Source of the DNA: Notospermus geniculatus
Lineage: Eukaryota; Nemertea; Pilidiophora; Heteronemertea; Lineidae
Length of the DNA stretch: 64,000 nt
Direction: 5' to 3'
NCBI GenBank assembly: GCA_002633025.1
Contig: NMRB01001298.1
Span: forward strand, 139,116-203,115
The notes under the pieces are model-generated. The model was not told the DNA's origin, did not search any database, and saw nothing but the letters and a program-made list of their open reading frames with translations. Positions within the stretch are counted from its first letter, which is position 1, and every line of letters starts with the position of its first letter. The position numbers were made by a program, and so were the translations under genes. Of the stretch, positions 34,301 to 45,424 are shown piece after piece.

Positions 34301-37300
34301 TTCCTCTCTATTACCTCTCTAAAATTCCTCTCTGGTACCTGTCTAAAATTCATAATAGTACCTGTCTAAAAGTCCTCTCCGTTACCTGTCTAAAATTCAT
34401 CTCTATTACCTGTCGAAAATTCCTTTCTGTTACCTGTCTAAAATTCCTCTCTGTTACCTATCTAAAATATTCCTCTCTGTCGTCACCTGTCTAAAATTCA
34501 TCTCTGTTACTCTCTAAAATTCATCTCTGTTTAGTCTCACAGTCTTCTCCATTACCTGTCTAAAATTCCTCTCTGTCACTTGTCTAAAATTCCATTACCT
34601 GTAGCTGGGGTTGTGTCCGTTGATCCATTGCACAGTAACCCAGCAGTATAATAGAAGCTATCCCTAACTGGGAAACTTTCGTCTGTCCAATCTAAGATGT
34701 CCATCACGGTCAGCAAGATGCTAGTCACTGCAAAAAAACATGTAAGACATCAAGGGTAGCAAAAGAATTCAGGCATGTTATAAGCCATTCTGACATTATG
34801 CTCAATATTTTGTTACGTTTTTCTCAGATAAGAACATTGCCGATCATCAGATGAAGAGGGCAAAAAAATATTAATACTAACAAAACCCGTTGCTTCGCGT
34901 CGCATATTAGTGAGGTTTCGTAAATCTGACGAAACACGAAGTACCGTACAAAATATGAAATTCAACTTCATTTCCAGGACCTGACGTATTTCTGGAGATG
35001 GTTGGTACCACAAATGTCCCTGCTGCCAGTGCGTCTTTTAGCATATCATGTAAGACCGAGAGAGTTATGGTACATCTTGAATTTTTAAATTTCCACTCCG
35101 TAGCTACGAAGTGGCAACGAAAGATAAATTTCAAAGTTTAGTAGGGGCCTATTCACCGTAACTCTTAATCTGTCTCACGTCATTTGCTAAAAGGCGTTCT
35201 TGCACCAGGCGATATTTGTGGTACCAGCCATCTCCTGAAATACATTACGTCATGGACGAAATGAAGTCCAATTTCGTATTTCGTACTTTGTGTTTCGTCA
35301 GGTTTATTGGCGCTAGTTTCTTACCGATTTTACGGAGTCAAAACTGCATCATAAGATCTATACTTACGTATGAAAACAACACCCAAACTGACCCAAACAG
35401 CCCACGTGAAAGGCTGCAGGAACTGCCACGGATAGGACTTGACTTCGAGCTTCTTTGTTAACAGTGTGATCCGGCCTAACCTCACAGTGTCGGTGTAGTC
35501 CGTCTGTTTGTAGCGAATACCACTCATGCCAAGCGATCCGATGCCGACATCGTACAACTGCAAGATATATTAGGGAGGTTTCGAAATCAAACGATAAACG
35601 TAAACTTTACGACAACGTTATTTTTCGTACTACACATTAACCAGATTTTATATCGCATTTTCGGTACAAAAATAACGTTGTCGTTAACGTTTACGTGTAT
35701 CGTTTGATATCGAAACCTCCCTATTGAATGGCTCAGATTTGATTTCATGTATCCATGCAATAAATTACCATTTTCGACTCTTACTGTACGGAAAATAGCA
35801 CTGGCATTTTCACACACATATTTCTCGATATCTCCCAAACTACTCATCCGAGTTTTATAAAACAAACAGCAAAATATATCTATTTATGTATTCTAGTCAC
35901 TTCAGTAACAATCTGTGTAGTCAATTTTTTGATGGAAGTAGGACTTTAAGTATCCCGATGCTTGTGAAAACGGTTCCGCTAGCCGTAAATAAACCGCGGC
36001 AAAATCCGCTGTAGTTGAAACGGGCCTTTTAGGTTTCTAGTACAGCATGCACCTAAACTTTATACATCTACAACTTACTCCAGAATCAAGTGCCAGATAC
36101 AAATCTCGCCTTCTTTTCACCACTTTATCTATGGAGTATTCGACACGAAGTGAGTTGCTGTAGTGCAACAGATAGTCCACCATCATCCCTTTGTATCCAA
36201 GAAGTGTTCCATCTTCGCTCCTGTTTTCCATTACCATAGGCGGGGTCTGAAAAAACCATAGTCCAATAGTCTGCTAGTATAAAGCAGGGAATCCACCTGC
36301 GATTTTCCGATTTTGCTTTGCGACTTGCTTTGCAACTGGGCACTCGATCGCCGTAGTGGACGAGCAAGACGTGATTTCCACCAATGGCGAAGATGTGACC
36401 AATTTCAGGTCGACGACCGGTATCAGGGGCCGTATGCATAAAACATCTTAAGTGTAAAATTTCCCTTATCTTTTGTTTGGAACAATAGTTTAAGGGAAAT
36501 TTTACACCTAAGATCTTTTATGCATACGGCCCCAGTTCCTTGCGGTTGTATTCAATCGCAGGTACCAGTTGCAAAGCAAGTCGCAAAGCAGAAAATCAGC
36601 AGTGGATTGCTAGTTTAAGGTGGAATTCGAATGCTCATGAATTCTATAGCAATACCGTAGAATGGTCTAAACAGCCCTTACTGTCAACTGGTCTGAAAGA
36701 TTCAAGTGAGCATGAATTCCCAAGAAAAGCTTTTGGGAAGACTGGCATGACTGGGGTAATGTGATGTGATGTGATGTGACGTATGTAGTGTGATGTGATG
36801 TGATGTAAAGCGCCTTCAGTAGAAATTGCTGTACGAAATTTTCATATTATTCAAAAACTCAAAAATCTTACCAGAATAGCAACGGCCCTGATTTTATTCT
36901 TGTAAAACAGCGGCATCTTTATATCACTATCTTTCGGAAGCTCTTTCAGGTATTGGAAGGCTCCCGATATAGTATCGGTCTTATTTACAATTTGAACCCT
37001 TGGATTGTTGACTGTTGTTTGTCGTTTCTCTCTCGAGTCAGCTATTTTGTACTGTTTTGTAATTCTCTTCTTCTCGTCATCAAGAGGTACAGTTCCAAGG
37101 TAATCGTCATACACAACGTCCCGCACCTATTTTAAGATAAAAGTCATACGTTTACGAGATTTGTGTTTTTTCCAAACACAAACAGCGTATCTATTGGATA
37201 ATTTTATTATTTACAAGCTAGGGTTCACGATCTCACCGCTAGGGCTAATACTGAGATCGGTATCGTACTGCTCTCCACTATCACGTGATCGGCCGAGACA

Positions 37301-40300
37301 GCTCAATGCAGCAACAAGCAAGTCAAAGAATTACCTCGTGAGCGATGAAAAGCAACGCCGTCTTGCTTACCACGAGCAGTGAGCAATGCTTGACCAGACC
37401 AATGGTTGGTATTCAAAAAAACGTTCGTAAATGCTTTTACTTAAGATCTGCCCAGCGGGGTCCAATAAATGTGCAATTTCATATTCTTTACTTGTATCTC
37501 CTTTATTTTGTGACCCCTCGCATAACATAAAACTGTTTGGGTTCGGAGATTGTTTGGACTACCTCCCAGGGTACTGATGGACGCATGGGCCATTGAACCA
37601 TCTTTTTTGAAGATGGGGATTAGTGCTGGCGATTGATGCCTTATGCGAGGGTCCGTGGGTTCGATTCTGGTAGGAAGCAACGTCTTTCACCTTAGAAACC
37701 CGATTTCTATTTCATATATTTTTCAACAAAACGCAAGTACATGTAAAAGCATTTGCCTCTACATGTAGTTTTTGTGAATATCAGCCATTACGTTGCTTGC
37801 AAGAAACAAGGAACATTCGTCGTATAAGGCGCAATCTTTCGTGCATGCTTTCATAAATTGTTAGCAAGAGGATAAAGGTTGCCCCGTTTGCAGTGGCTTT
37901 TAGGGCCGTATTCATAAAGGGCGTTTAAGACTTACACGCGTGTAACTTCACTGAATGCACACACTTCCACCATACATTTGACGAAGTTACACGCGTCTAA
38001 GTCTTAAAACACCCTTTATGATTACGGCCCATAGTGTTCAACAACAATGAAATCCAACATAAGCTCACTTTATGCATTTTTCCTTGTTCATAAGCATAGT
38101 AGGTCGTCTTGAAAGATTTTCTACAGAAGAAGTTATTGTTGGCATCCATTTCAAGTCGGTCAGTGTAACTCCCAACGGTGTCTTCGTATCCCTAAATGAA
38201 AAAAAAAATATATATATATATACATATAACACATGCCATTTCACTCAACAGGTAGGTAACGTCTGCATTAGTTATTCTGGGGAGGTTTCTAAATCAAACG
38301 ATAATCCAAACTTTACGACAACGTTATTTTTCATATTATACATTGACCAGATTTTGCATTGCATTTTCGGTACCGGTACAAAAATACAGTTGTCGTTAAC
38401 GTTTACGTTTATCGTTTGATTTCGAAACCTCCCTTCTATTTCGTGGCGGCCGACGTAACCTTTGACCTTTAGGTAACTTCGTTTATAGGTTTACAGACGT
38501 GATCAATGTACACCGTATACCACAGCACTAATTCATGGTGGCGAGGTTGATCATGATCTTGTGTCAATGCGTGCTCGACAATACTGTTCAAATCAATCTA
38601 TTTGAATGATCTAAGTTACCAATTAGGCATTGAGAGTGTTGCTACACATAAAAGAATGAGTTGAAGCATGTTACCTTCCCTGATGAAGGGTTAGTCACGC
38701 TATTAGAGTGCGTTGAACTTCTCAAGTGATGAAAAGTATGGCGGCCATTTTTGTCAGCTACGGTTTCGACATGGTATCAGTCCAGCCTCGGTGTTACCAC
38801 TGGCTACATATATAGGTTGGCCAGGACACCAGTCTTATCAAGGTGGGGAGGGATATAGAGTCACCTCATGCATACACGTAGATGTGGGGGGTTTTGGGGG
38901 GGGGGGGTCTGTCGTAAGTACTTACCTCCCAACTCTTGTTATTCACCCAGTCAAGAAAGGTTGCTGCCGTCAGCCTCCCACCCTTTCCAGCCGCCATGTG
39001 ATCGCGGACGGAACTGGCCAACTTAATCATGACGTCGAGAATGGATGCATGCTTGATGATGTGGTCACGTGGTGGCTCCAGGCCAAACCGCGCGAAGTTC
39101 TCTCGCGAGATCAGCTGGAATCCCGTGACCCTCGCGAAGGAATCGCGGAGAAGCTTGTCCATTTCGTCAGGAATTCCTTCGATATCCTGAAATATCATAA
39201 AAACGTTGATAAATCGTTCGCGATGTGGGAGCCAACTACATGTATTATATATGTAGTTTTCGCAAAGCCCCTGAAACGCCAACGTGAACATCTATCCTTC
39301 TGTTCGGTGATCTCTTCGTGGCATCGAACAATGGGTTTGGTGTTCGCGTTGGCGTTTCGGGGGCTTTGTGAAAACTCCCTATGAATTCCTCGGTTCAGCG
39401 AATACCACAAATGAAACGATTCTGTTGTTCACTGACACAAAAGCTGATTGTGTTCACTAACTACAGTGTAGAATGTTGTTCACTGAGACAACAAAATCTC
39501 ATTTTGGTGTTCATTAATTAGGAAAAAAACAGATCCTGCTGTTTACTGACTAGAAAAGCTGATTCTGTGGTTCACGAACAACAAAAAGCCGGGGATTCTG
39601 ATCTTTACTGACTTCAAAGCTGATTCGGTTGTTGACTAACTACAAAAGCAGATTCTCTTCTTTACTGACTACAAAAGCTGATTCGGTTGTTCACTAACTA
39701 CAAAAAGCAGATTCTGTAGTTCACTGACAACAAAAACTGAGCAGATCCGGTTGTTCATTGATTGCCATTGAATGTGTCGACGTTATACTCACTGGATGTA
39801 ATAAGTACCACTGGTGTTGGAACGTCAACATGTTTGCTTCATAGGCCTGAAAAATCATGATTTTTTTCTTCCATTGAATAATAATGATGTCCGTATCATG
39901 ATGGGAATGTTTTCTATAGCAGAGTGAAGATGAAAGACAATATTTTTCTGTGCGGTCACCCCGCTAATCAACGTTAGCGCCGGGCAAACTGGCAACTGGC
40001 GAAGATATCAATTCTATACGGCGTCAAAGCAGACGAAGCGACATTGAAGAGAATATGCCACGAAATAGTTGGCCGTTGCCGGGGCAATGAGCAATGGAAT
40101 TGCTTCGTATACCACGGACTTTTGACAATGGGCTTCACGTCAGGCTGCCGCATGGTAACATAAGTTGCTGACGACGGTGGTCCGCAGAACTAACATGACC
40201 AAGCGACGCTACGGGCGAAGTAATCGATAAAGAACATCTCACTTACCATTTGGAAAAGCCTGGTTGCGTAGTCCATTCGAAACGTGTAAATAGCTATCAC

Positions 40301-43300
40301 TTGAGGCCTGAGTTTAAGTGCATTTCTCAAAACCCGCATTCCTTTTTCTTTTGACCACTTTTTGTCGATGATGAACGTACTCAGATCAAAACATGTACTA
40401 ACTGCAGCATGGAGACTCTCTAATATCAAATTTATCTCAACTGTAATTGAAAATCGAAAAGCATTTCATATGGTCGAGTGGCATTTCATATGGTCGAGTG
40501 GCATTTCATATGGTCGAGCGGCATTTCATATGGTCGAGTGGCATTTCATATTGTCGAGTAGCAAAAACATATTGTCGAGCAGCATTTCATATGGTCGAGC
40601 AGCATTTCATATGGTTGAGCAGCATTTCATATGAACGAGCCCATATTGTCGAGCAGCAAAAAAATATGGTCGAGCGGATTTCATATGGTCGAGCGACATT
40701 TCATATGGTCGTCCGTCGAGGTTCGGCATCGCCACGCGGCATCATGCAAAATTGATCGCGCATCGGAGGCAGACGCTGTCGCCTGAAGTACATGTATGAA
40801 CCAAGCTTTACTCTTCCTACTAGGCCAATTCCCATGCTCCTTGCCAAACTCCTCACAGTGCCACCTGTCTGCATTCTCCTGACCTAGTGAGGCCCGTCCA
40901 AAAGTAGGCCGCGCATTCTCGGTAGGAACTAGTTTGGCTCCTTCCACTTCCATAACAGAACAGGCGCTGCGAAGTGAATCTCATCTACATGTCTAGTCCA
41001 GAAGCTGAGATAGGTTTCGTGTGCATGAGAGAGGCCCGACTAAACTATAGAAATTATGAAAGAGGGGTTACAGGCGGTCCGTATTTTCGCGGGTGCTTCT
41101 TTAGTCGAGTGGTCACTTTTTTCTATATCACCATTATGATACCATGGCAACCGTTTCTTGAAAATTTTGTCATAATTATATTTTGCCATATCTCTTGATT
41201 GCGTAGCCGTACAGATGAGATCTTAGTGTCCATATATATGTTTCTTGACGTGCTCTACACAGTTATGCTAATTAGATGCCGACCAAAGGTCAAGGTCAAG
41301 TCAAAGGTCAAGGTCAACAAAGAAATCAACGAAAAAATGTACTTCTGCCACTACAAACCTTTTGAAAATCTATGGTTCGACGGAATACTTACAGGCGTTC
41401 TCTCCGATTAAAGTGATTTTCCGTATATAGTTCGGACACGCCTTAAGAATGAGGTGAGAAAGGGCAGTCCTTGGAGGGAAGAATGAGATGACGTCATCAC
41501 TGACAGTCCTATTGCACTCATAGTTCCCCAAATCGCGATCTTCGTAATTGATGAAACCGCTTCTTCCTGTTATAATGTAAGGGACGTAGTTTTCCCTTTT
41601 TCGTAGGTAACCCACTTGTGCGAAACTGTCGTCGTAATCACCCATGTAGAGCGCTGCCTTTTTGTTGAGGGCGTCAACTGCAAAAAGCCGGAGTATTTGA
41701 AAGCAATGAAATTGCAACTGGTGAAATTATCTCAATTATTATCTAAGTACATGTAGGCCTACAAGTGTATAATCAGGAACCTGCTGACGCTAGGCGGCGC
41801 TACGACCGATCCGAATGAAAGCCGCCATGATGTCACTTTTGTTTCAGTTGACATCGCATCGCGGAAAAATGTACAGGTACAGGATTTTCTTCCGAAAACA
41901 TTTGTCATTAAATATGACAATCAAATTACTCCTTTAAAAAATTTTTAAAGCCCGACTGTATGCATTATGTGACTCTTTCTCCCTCCCCACCTTGATAAGA
42001 CTGATGTCCTGTCCAACCTATATATAGCCAGTGATAACACCGAGGCTGGACTGATACTATGTCAAAGCAAAAATGGCCACCATAGCTTCATCACGTGAGT
42101 AATTTGATTGTGGAAGATGGACAACAGATTGAAGTTCCATACGCCAAGACCGTCGTGTCAAAGTTCTTCAATTAATGAAAAAGTTGGAAGATTATCGTTG
42201 GATATAAACTTATGTAAATGACTGTACTTACCGACGGACCTATCTAAAGTTTGGTACATTCTCACGACGTTCAGCGTGAATTTGACGCGGTCTCTATCTT
42301 TATCGGAGGGTAACAGTTTTAGGGCACTTTTGAAATATTTTGGGATGAAACTCCTGGCGAACGATTCATCGTTAGGATCGTCGGCAAGATATGCTTAAAG
42401 TAAGAATGGTACATGTAAATTGAATACAGGCAGGAATGGGAAGTTTAATGAGATGAATAATATGCTAGTATATATAATTGTCTACACTTCATTCCATATC
42501 CGAGTGGCGCGAGGCTTTCAGCCGATATCTCCGCAACGGCTGGGTCAAAATTGACATACATGTACCATACATCAATTGACTTGTCTTTCTTGTCGGTATC
42601 TTTCTGCTATCTTCATTTTTCGCGTAAGGCCGACATAACGGATCCCTTTCTCAAAACCCATTTGATTTCATCATGGTGATCAGTGCAGTTTACACGTGCG
42701 CGATGCATTGCGTCATTTCAAAATGGCCGCCATTTCAGCCGTAAACACGAACTGTGAATGGTGGAAGAACTGTTTTCTGTCACGTTTTTTGGGGAAATCA
42801 CAGCGATGATGGCTGTAGCGGCAAGAAAGATGAATCGATTGGCGTATGTTTCGTCAAATTTGACCCAGCCGTTGCGGAGATATCGTTCGTAAACCTCGCG
42901 CCACTCGAAAGTGGAATGGAGATTAGGTAGGAAGACTTTATGAACGTCGAGAATGGTTTGCTCAGGCGTTTATAGGAAGTGGGAGGTTGGTAAAATGGTT
43001 CAAAATTCTTGAAAGTAGAATGCCTTACGCCATTTGATAAAGGAGCACGGTATGCTACCTCTTACCGGTATTTTTACTGCCAACGTAGAGGGAGCCACCT
43101 AGCGGCAGCAATACGAACTAAAAAACATTACAAAATGTACGTAGTACATCGGGTCCATTCGCCGACAATATTTAGTTAGTCCTTGAGGTTGGAGAGTGGC
43201 GCGCATGGCGACGGAGGCGCCGGCTGTCGAGAAAAAGTGGCAATACCGTGCTCCTTTAACTTAAAGGTGCTCTAGTTCGAATTGTAAACATTTCGGTTTG

Positions 43301-43681
43301 TTTATTTACATTGTTGATTATAATAGTTATTTTTCCTCGGACATGTGGCAGCACCGTGTATACCAAAACATTAATGTTATCTATTTTTATATCTATCTTG
43401 ATAAATATTCTTGCAACTGAAATATATTTATGATTTCACGCTCAAAAAGAAACAAAAAGTTGCGAAAGGCGAGATATAATTCGATTTTATCTGATTTGTT
43501 AGTACCGAGGTTGACAATATGTGGCACACCGTGATGTTTACAATTCGAACTAGAGCACCTTTAAAGAACCACTGAAATCTGTCGAATACTCACCTATGTC
43601 TACGGGCACGTCTTGGCCTCTGACGTACACTAAAGCAGCCGCCAATACGGTAGCAATTAGGAATTTACAGATATTCGCCAT
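31381..43681 (-). CDS. Ionotropic glutamate receptor subunit (complete, 14 exons)
   Basis: Exons are 43681-43594, 42393-42232, 41677-41393, 40440-40247, 39846-39793, 39186-38926, 38191-38069, 37126-36872, 36246-36079, 35557-35368, pore exon 34727-34599 or 33717-33589, 33109-32943, 32421-32081 and 31660-31381. All phases agree; with one pore exon the protein is 898 residues, usual for the family. It is a plasma-membrane ligand-gated cation channel subunit. Residues 1-22 are a signal peptide, and about 24-470 form the amino-terminal domain. S1 follows (TPPMVMEN at 475; Arg545 in GIRYK is the likely ligand-binding arginine). M1 is about 576-602, the re-entrant pore loop about 617-632, and M3 has SYTANMTAF at 656-664. 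S2 is about 670-800 and M4 833-853. The S1 PLT motif is not conserved and the pore reads LLCNG, so it is a divergent clade rather than a typical AMPA, kainate or NMDA subunit. Start: the only ATG before the signal helix. Confidence 0.93.
31700..32080. other. Receptor intron, unique sequence
   Basis: I see no further exon or element in this AT-rich stretch between the S2 and M4 exons. Confidence 0.5.
32665..32792. mobile_element. Foldback, GGCTGGTATTCATAAAAG family copy 1
   Basis: ATGGCTGGTATTCATAAAAG at the left pairs with CTTTTATGAATTTCAGCCAT at the right, with inner TTTTACTTAAG. Related copies are at 49594-49718 and 54664-54758, and a split copy in 37395-37795. Confidence 0.85.
33150..33590. 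repeat. Minisatellite, CTAAAATTCCTCTCTGTTAC units
   Basis: There are about 17-18 imperfect units of about 24 bp (TTACCTGTCTAAAATTCCTCTC) in the intron between the pore and M3 exons. A shorter block of the same units lies at 34300-34598 in front of pore exon copy B. Confidence 0.92.
33589..33717 (-). CDS. Receptor pore-loop exon, copy A
   Basis: It is phase 1 to phase 1, 129 bp, with the TTTTTTTTTGCAG acceptor. It encodes the end of M1, the M1-M2 linker and the pore loop up to DTTPAT. It is identical in protein to copy B at 34599-34727; the only coding difference seen is a synonymous valine codon (GTA against GTT). Its donor is GTAATG. Confidence 0.85.
33895..34298. mobile_element. Palindromic MITE, copy 2
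   Basis: AGGTTTCGTAAATCTGACGA at the left and TTTGTGTTTCGTCAGGTTTA at the right. It has the same interior landmarks as 27250-27625 and is duplicated as 34908-35314 within the 1-kb tandem segment. Confidence 0.9.
34300..34598. repeat. Minisatellite, second block
   Basis: It has the same unit as 33150-33590 with fewer copies. It begins immediately after the N at 34299, directly abutting the end of a palindromic MITE. Confidence 0.9.
34599..34727 (-). CDS. Receptor pore-loop exon, copy B
   Basis: It is the same length and phase as copy A, about 1010 bp upstream in transcript order. A single N at 34299 marks the junction between the two duplicated segments, so the duplication may be an assembly artefact. 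If real, either exon alone, or both together, would keep the frame. Confidence 0.8.
34908..35314. mobile_element. Palindromic MITE, copy 3
   Basis: It is nearly identical to 33895-34298, differing by a 4-bp indel (ACCG) and a few bases, as expected from segmental duplication rather than independent insertion. Confidence 0.9.
35573..35721. mobile_element. MITE, AACGATAAAC family copy 2
   Basis: GGGAGGTTTCGAAATCAAAC and GATATCGAAACCTCCC form the ends, with TA on both sides (35571-35572 and 35722-35723). It lies 16 bp from the acceptor side of exon 10 in the receptor. Confidence 0.9.
36426..36533. mobile_element. Foldback, GGGGCCGTATGCATAAAA family copy 1
   Basis: GGGGCCGTATGCATAAAA and TTTTATGCATACGGCCCC are perfect complements, with inner TTACACTTAAGAT-type arms and AAATTTCCCTTA pairing. 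Relatives are at 51669-51775 and, with TATTCATAAA ends, at 37908-38032 and 29930-30043. Confidence 0.92.
36755..36805. repeat. GTGAT microsatellite
   Basis: About nine copies of GTGATGTGAT-type units in a receptor intron, interrupted by ACGTATGTA. Confidence 0.9.
37395..37800. repeat. Foldback family copy split by a second repeat
   Basis: GGTTGGTATTCAAAAAAACG (37403) and TTTTTGTGAATATCAGCCAT (37769-37788) are the two ends of the GGCTGGTATTCATAAAAG family. Between them sits an unrelated block with its own arms (GTGACCCCTCGCATAA against TTATGCGAGGGTCCGTGGG), which looks like an element inserted in an element. Confidence 0.7.
37908..38032. mobile_element. Foldback, GGGCCGTATTCATAAAG family
   Basis: GGGCCGTATTCATAAAGGG pairs with CCCTTTATGATTACGGCCC (one indel), and AAGACTTACACGCGTGTAAC with GTTACACGCGTCTAAGTCTT. 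Located in a receptor intron. Confidence 0.9.
38280..38433. mobile_element. MITE, AACGATAAAC family copy 3
   Basis: GGGAGGTTTCTAAATCAAAC and TTTGATTTCGAAACCTCCC form the ends. The TA flanks are not preserved. Internal CGACAACGTTATTT is shared with copies 1 and 2. Confidence 0.9.
39246..39381. mobile_element. MITE, GTTTTCGC family copy 3
   Basis: TAGTTTTCGCAAAGCCCC and GGGGCTTTGTGAAAACTCCC form the ends, with the inner AACGCCAACG arms as in 19435-19563. Located in a receptor intron. Confidence 0.85.
39400..39770. repeat. Minisatellite, TTCACTGACTACAAAAGCTG units
   Basis: About ten imperfect units of 35-40 bp containing ACAAAAGCTGATTC and TTGTTCACTAACTA in a receptor intron. Confidence 0.88.
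40455..40710. repeat. Minisatellite, GCATTTCATATGGTCGAGTG units
   Basis: About 12 units of 20-21 bp, diverging toward the right end. The array starts only 15-20 bp upstream of receptor exon 4's acceptor, leaving a short CGATTTTCAATTACAG tract. Confidence 0.95.
42489..42923. repeat. Large foldback element (about 435 bp)
   Basis: CACTTCATTCCATATCCGAG pairs with the right end CTCGAAAGTGGAATGGAGAT, and CGATATCTCCGCAACGGCTG with CAGCCGTTGCGGAGATATCG. It lies in receptor intron 1 and is non-coding. Confidence 0.88.
43041..43255. mobile_element. TTAA-target MITE, AGGAGCACGGTAT family
   Basis: AGGAGCACGGTAT pairs with ATACCGTGCTCCT, with TTAA at the right and a mutated ATAA at the left. It shares its interior with 22460-22799 and 23790-23938. 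Confidence 0.88.
43265..43560. mobile_element. TTAA-target MITE, AGGTGCTCTAG family copy 1
   Basis: TTAA|AGGTGCTCTAGTTCGAAT lies at the left and ATTCGAACTAGAGCACCT|TTAA at the right, with TIRs extending to TTGTAAACAT. It lies directly next to the previous TTAA element, one base between the two TTAA sites. Confidence 0.95.
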
Positions 43682-44340
43682 TTTCTAAAAAAAGATATGC
43701 ACACGTCATAAAGAATTGCTAAAATCTAAAATCTAGAACTAATGCACGAGTATTGTGGTTCCCGACCTCACCGCTAGGGCTAATACAATAGGACGATCTC
43801 GAGTTATAGCTGAGAACGACGTTGGGCGGCGCTGCAGTCGCTGTTATCAGTGAATCTATACTATAATGGACGGTAGCCATGTTGGATTTTGTTATCAACC
43901 TGAGTTGACCTGTTATCTGCTATACCTTACTATGTAATGACTGTACCCAGTTACGGTGGACCGGACTCTCTGCCCTATCTCCTCCTTAGTAAGGGCTTGA
44001 AGCCCACAAAGAGCGGCCTATGTGTACAGTACAATAGGAGGAGCATGTTTTACGATATTTTACTCTTAAAAGAAATGCTGGTTTGTATGAAAAAGAGAGA
44101 AAATCAGATGAGTGGTCACCTGCGCTGCCATCTACAAGAATGGCAGTGACCTACCTCCAACAGATACACGGTGGGATGCATGTGAACCTAGCTATCATGA
44201 ATCTGGGTCACCGTGGCATTAGCCTGGAGATTTGGCTGATTGTGTAATAAACCAGATGTGATGCTGCTGTTAAAGAAAGTAAAAACTCCTCCTTACTCAT
44301 GAATTTGACGGTTAACGATTAATAAATTAATAAACTATAG

Positions 44341-44400
44341 TTTATTGATGAGTTTATTTGGAGAGGGGTATACCCCTCTCCAAATAAACTCATCAATAAA
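44341..44400. repeat. Near-perfect 56-60 bp palindrome
   Basis: TTGATGAGTTTATTTGGAGA followed by GGGG, a TATA centre, and the exact reverse complement. There is almost no loop, so a cruciform or a stable RNA hairpin is possible. Confidence 0.95.
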
Positions 44401-44979
44401 GCAACAGACCCTCTACCAAAGAATATTCTAGACAAACTAACTCCCTCAAAATGTGCTCGCCACGGGTCAATATGCTAGTATATGTAATGTACATGTAAGC
44501 TGGCTGTAGCTATAACGCTGCGATTTTCTGTACACGGCCAACAACTTGTTTTAATAGCCCCATAAACAACATGCCTAGCATCACGTTGCCTTTCGTCGTA
44601 AGTGCTGTCATTTTTTACTCACGGGGATGACTATGAAAAATAGTTGGGTACTGATAACTGTTATGATTGACGCATCGCGATGCTTGCAAACCGTTTATGG
44701 CACTTTCAGATATACACAGCAATTATGCATTCAATTCCCGACGTATTTGACGGACCATATCTGTTTTGTAGCTAGATCGCTGTTCATGTACTGTGGACAT
44801 AAAATCATTTGTGCACTTTTTTCAAACAAGCCGAGCTAAGTGAAAGTTGGGGGACGAGTGCCATCGCCACGGAGCTATTAGTATGAATAATTTGCAACAA
44901 ATAGAATAATTACAACGGCGTGTTGTGGATCCGAAACTTTTATTATGATTAGAATGACCGCCTGGTAATAAATATTAGT

Positions 44980-45355
44980 GAGGTTTCGCAAACGTGACGA
45001 AACACGAAGTACGAAATCCGAAATTTTACTTTATTCCATGATCTGATATAATATTTCAGGAGATGGTTGTTACCACAAATACCGCCTGCGGCAAGAGCGT
45101 CTGAGCGTATGACGCACAGTGTAAGACCGACAGAGGGTACGGTTTGAAATTTATCTTTCGTTTCCACTTCGTAGCTACGAAGTGGAAATTTAAAAATTCA
45201 AGATGCACCAATCTCGGTCTTACATGATATGCTAAAAGACACACTGGCGGAAGGTACATTTGTGGTAGCCACCATCTCCAGAAATACATTAGGCGATGGA
45301 AATGAGGTCGAATTTCGTATTTCGTACTTCGTGTTTCGTCAGATTTGCGAAACCT
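44980..45355. mobile_element. Palindromic MITE, copy 4
   Basis: AGGTTTCGCAAACGTGACGA and its near-complement TCGTCAGATTTGCGAAACCT form the ends. The central TTCCACTTCGTAGCTACGAA palindrome matches the family at 27250. Confidence 0.9.
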
Positions 45356-45424
45356 GGCTATTGGCTACTCCCATCCAATAGCCTACGTCGTGGTCTACGT
45401 CATCGGCAGGAAACCCAAGGCAGA

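Noticed and set aside
37600-37680. tRNA-like B box (GGGTTCGATTCTGG)
   Set aside because: No A box at proper spacing and no cloverleaf. The word lies in the arm of an inserted inverted repeat.
38713-39384. Plus-strand frame of 223 codons
   Set aside because: It is antisense to receptor exon 6 and crosses a poly-G run and a MITE. The minus-strand exon has matching phases and splice sites.
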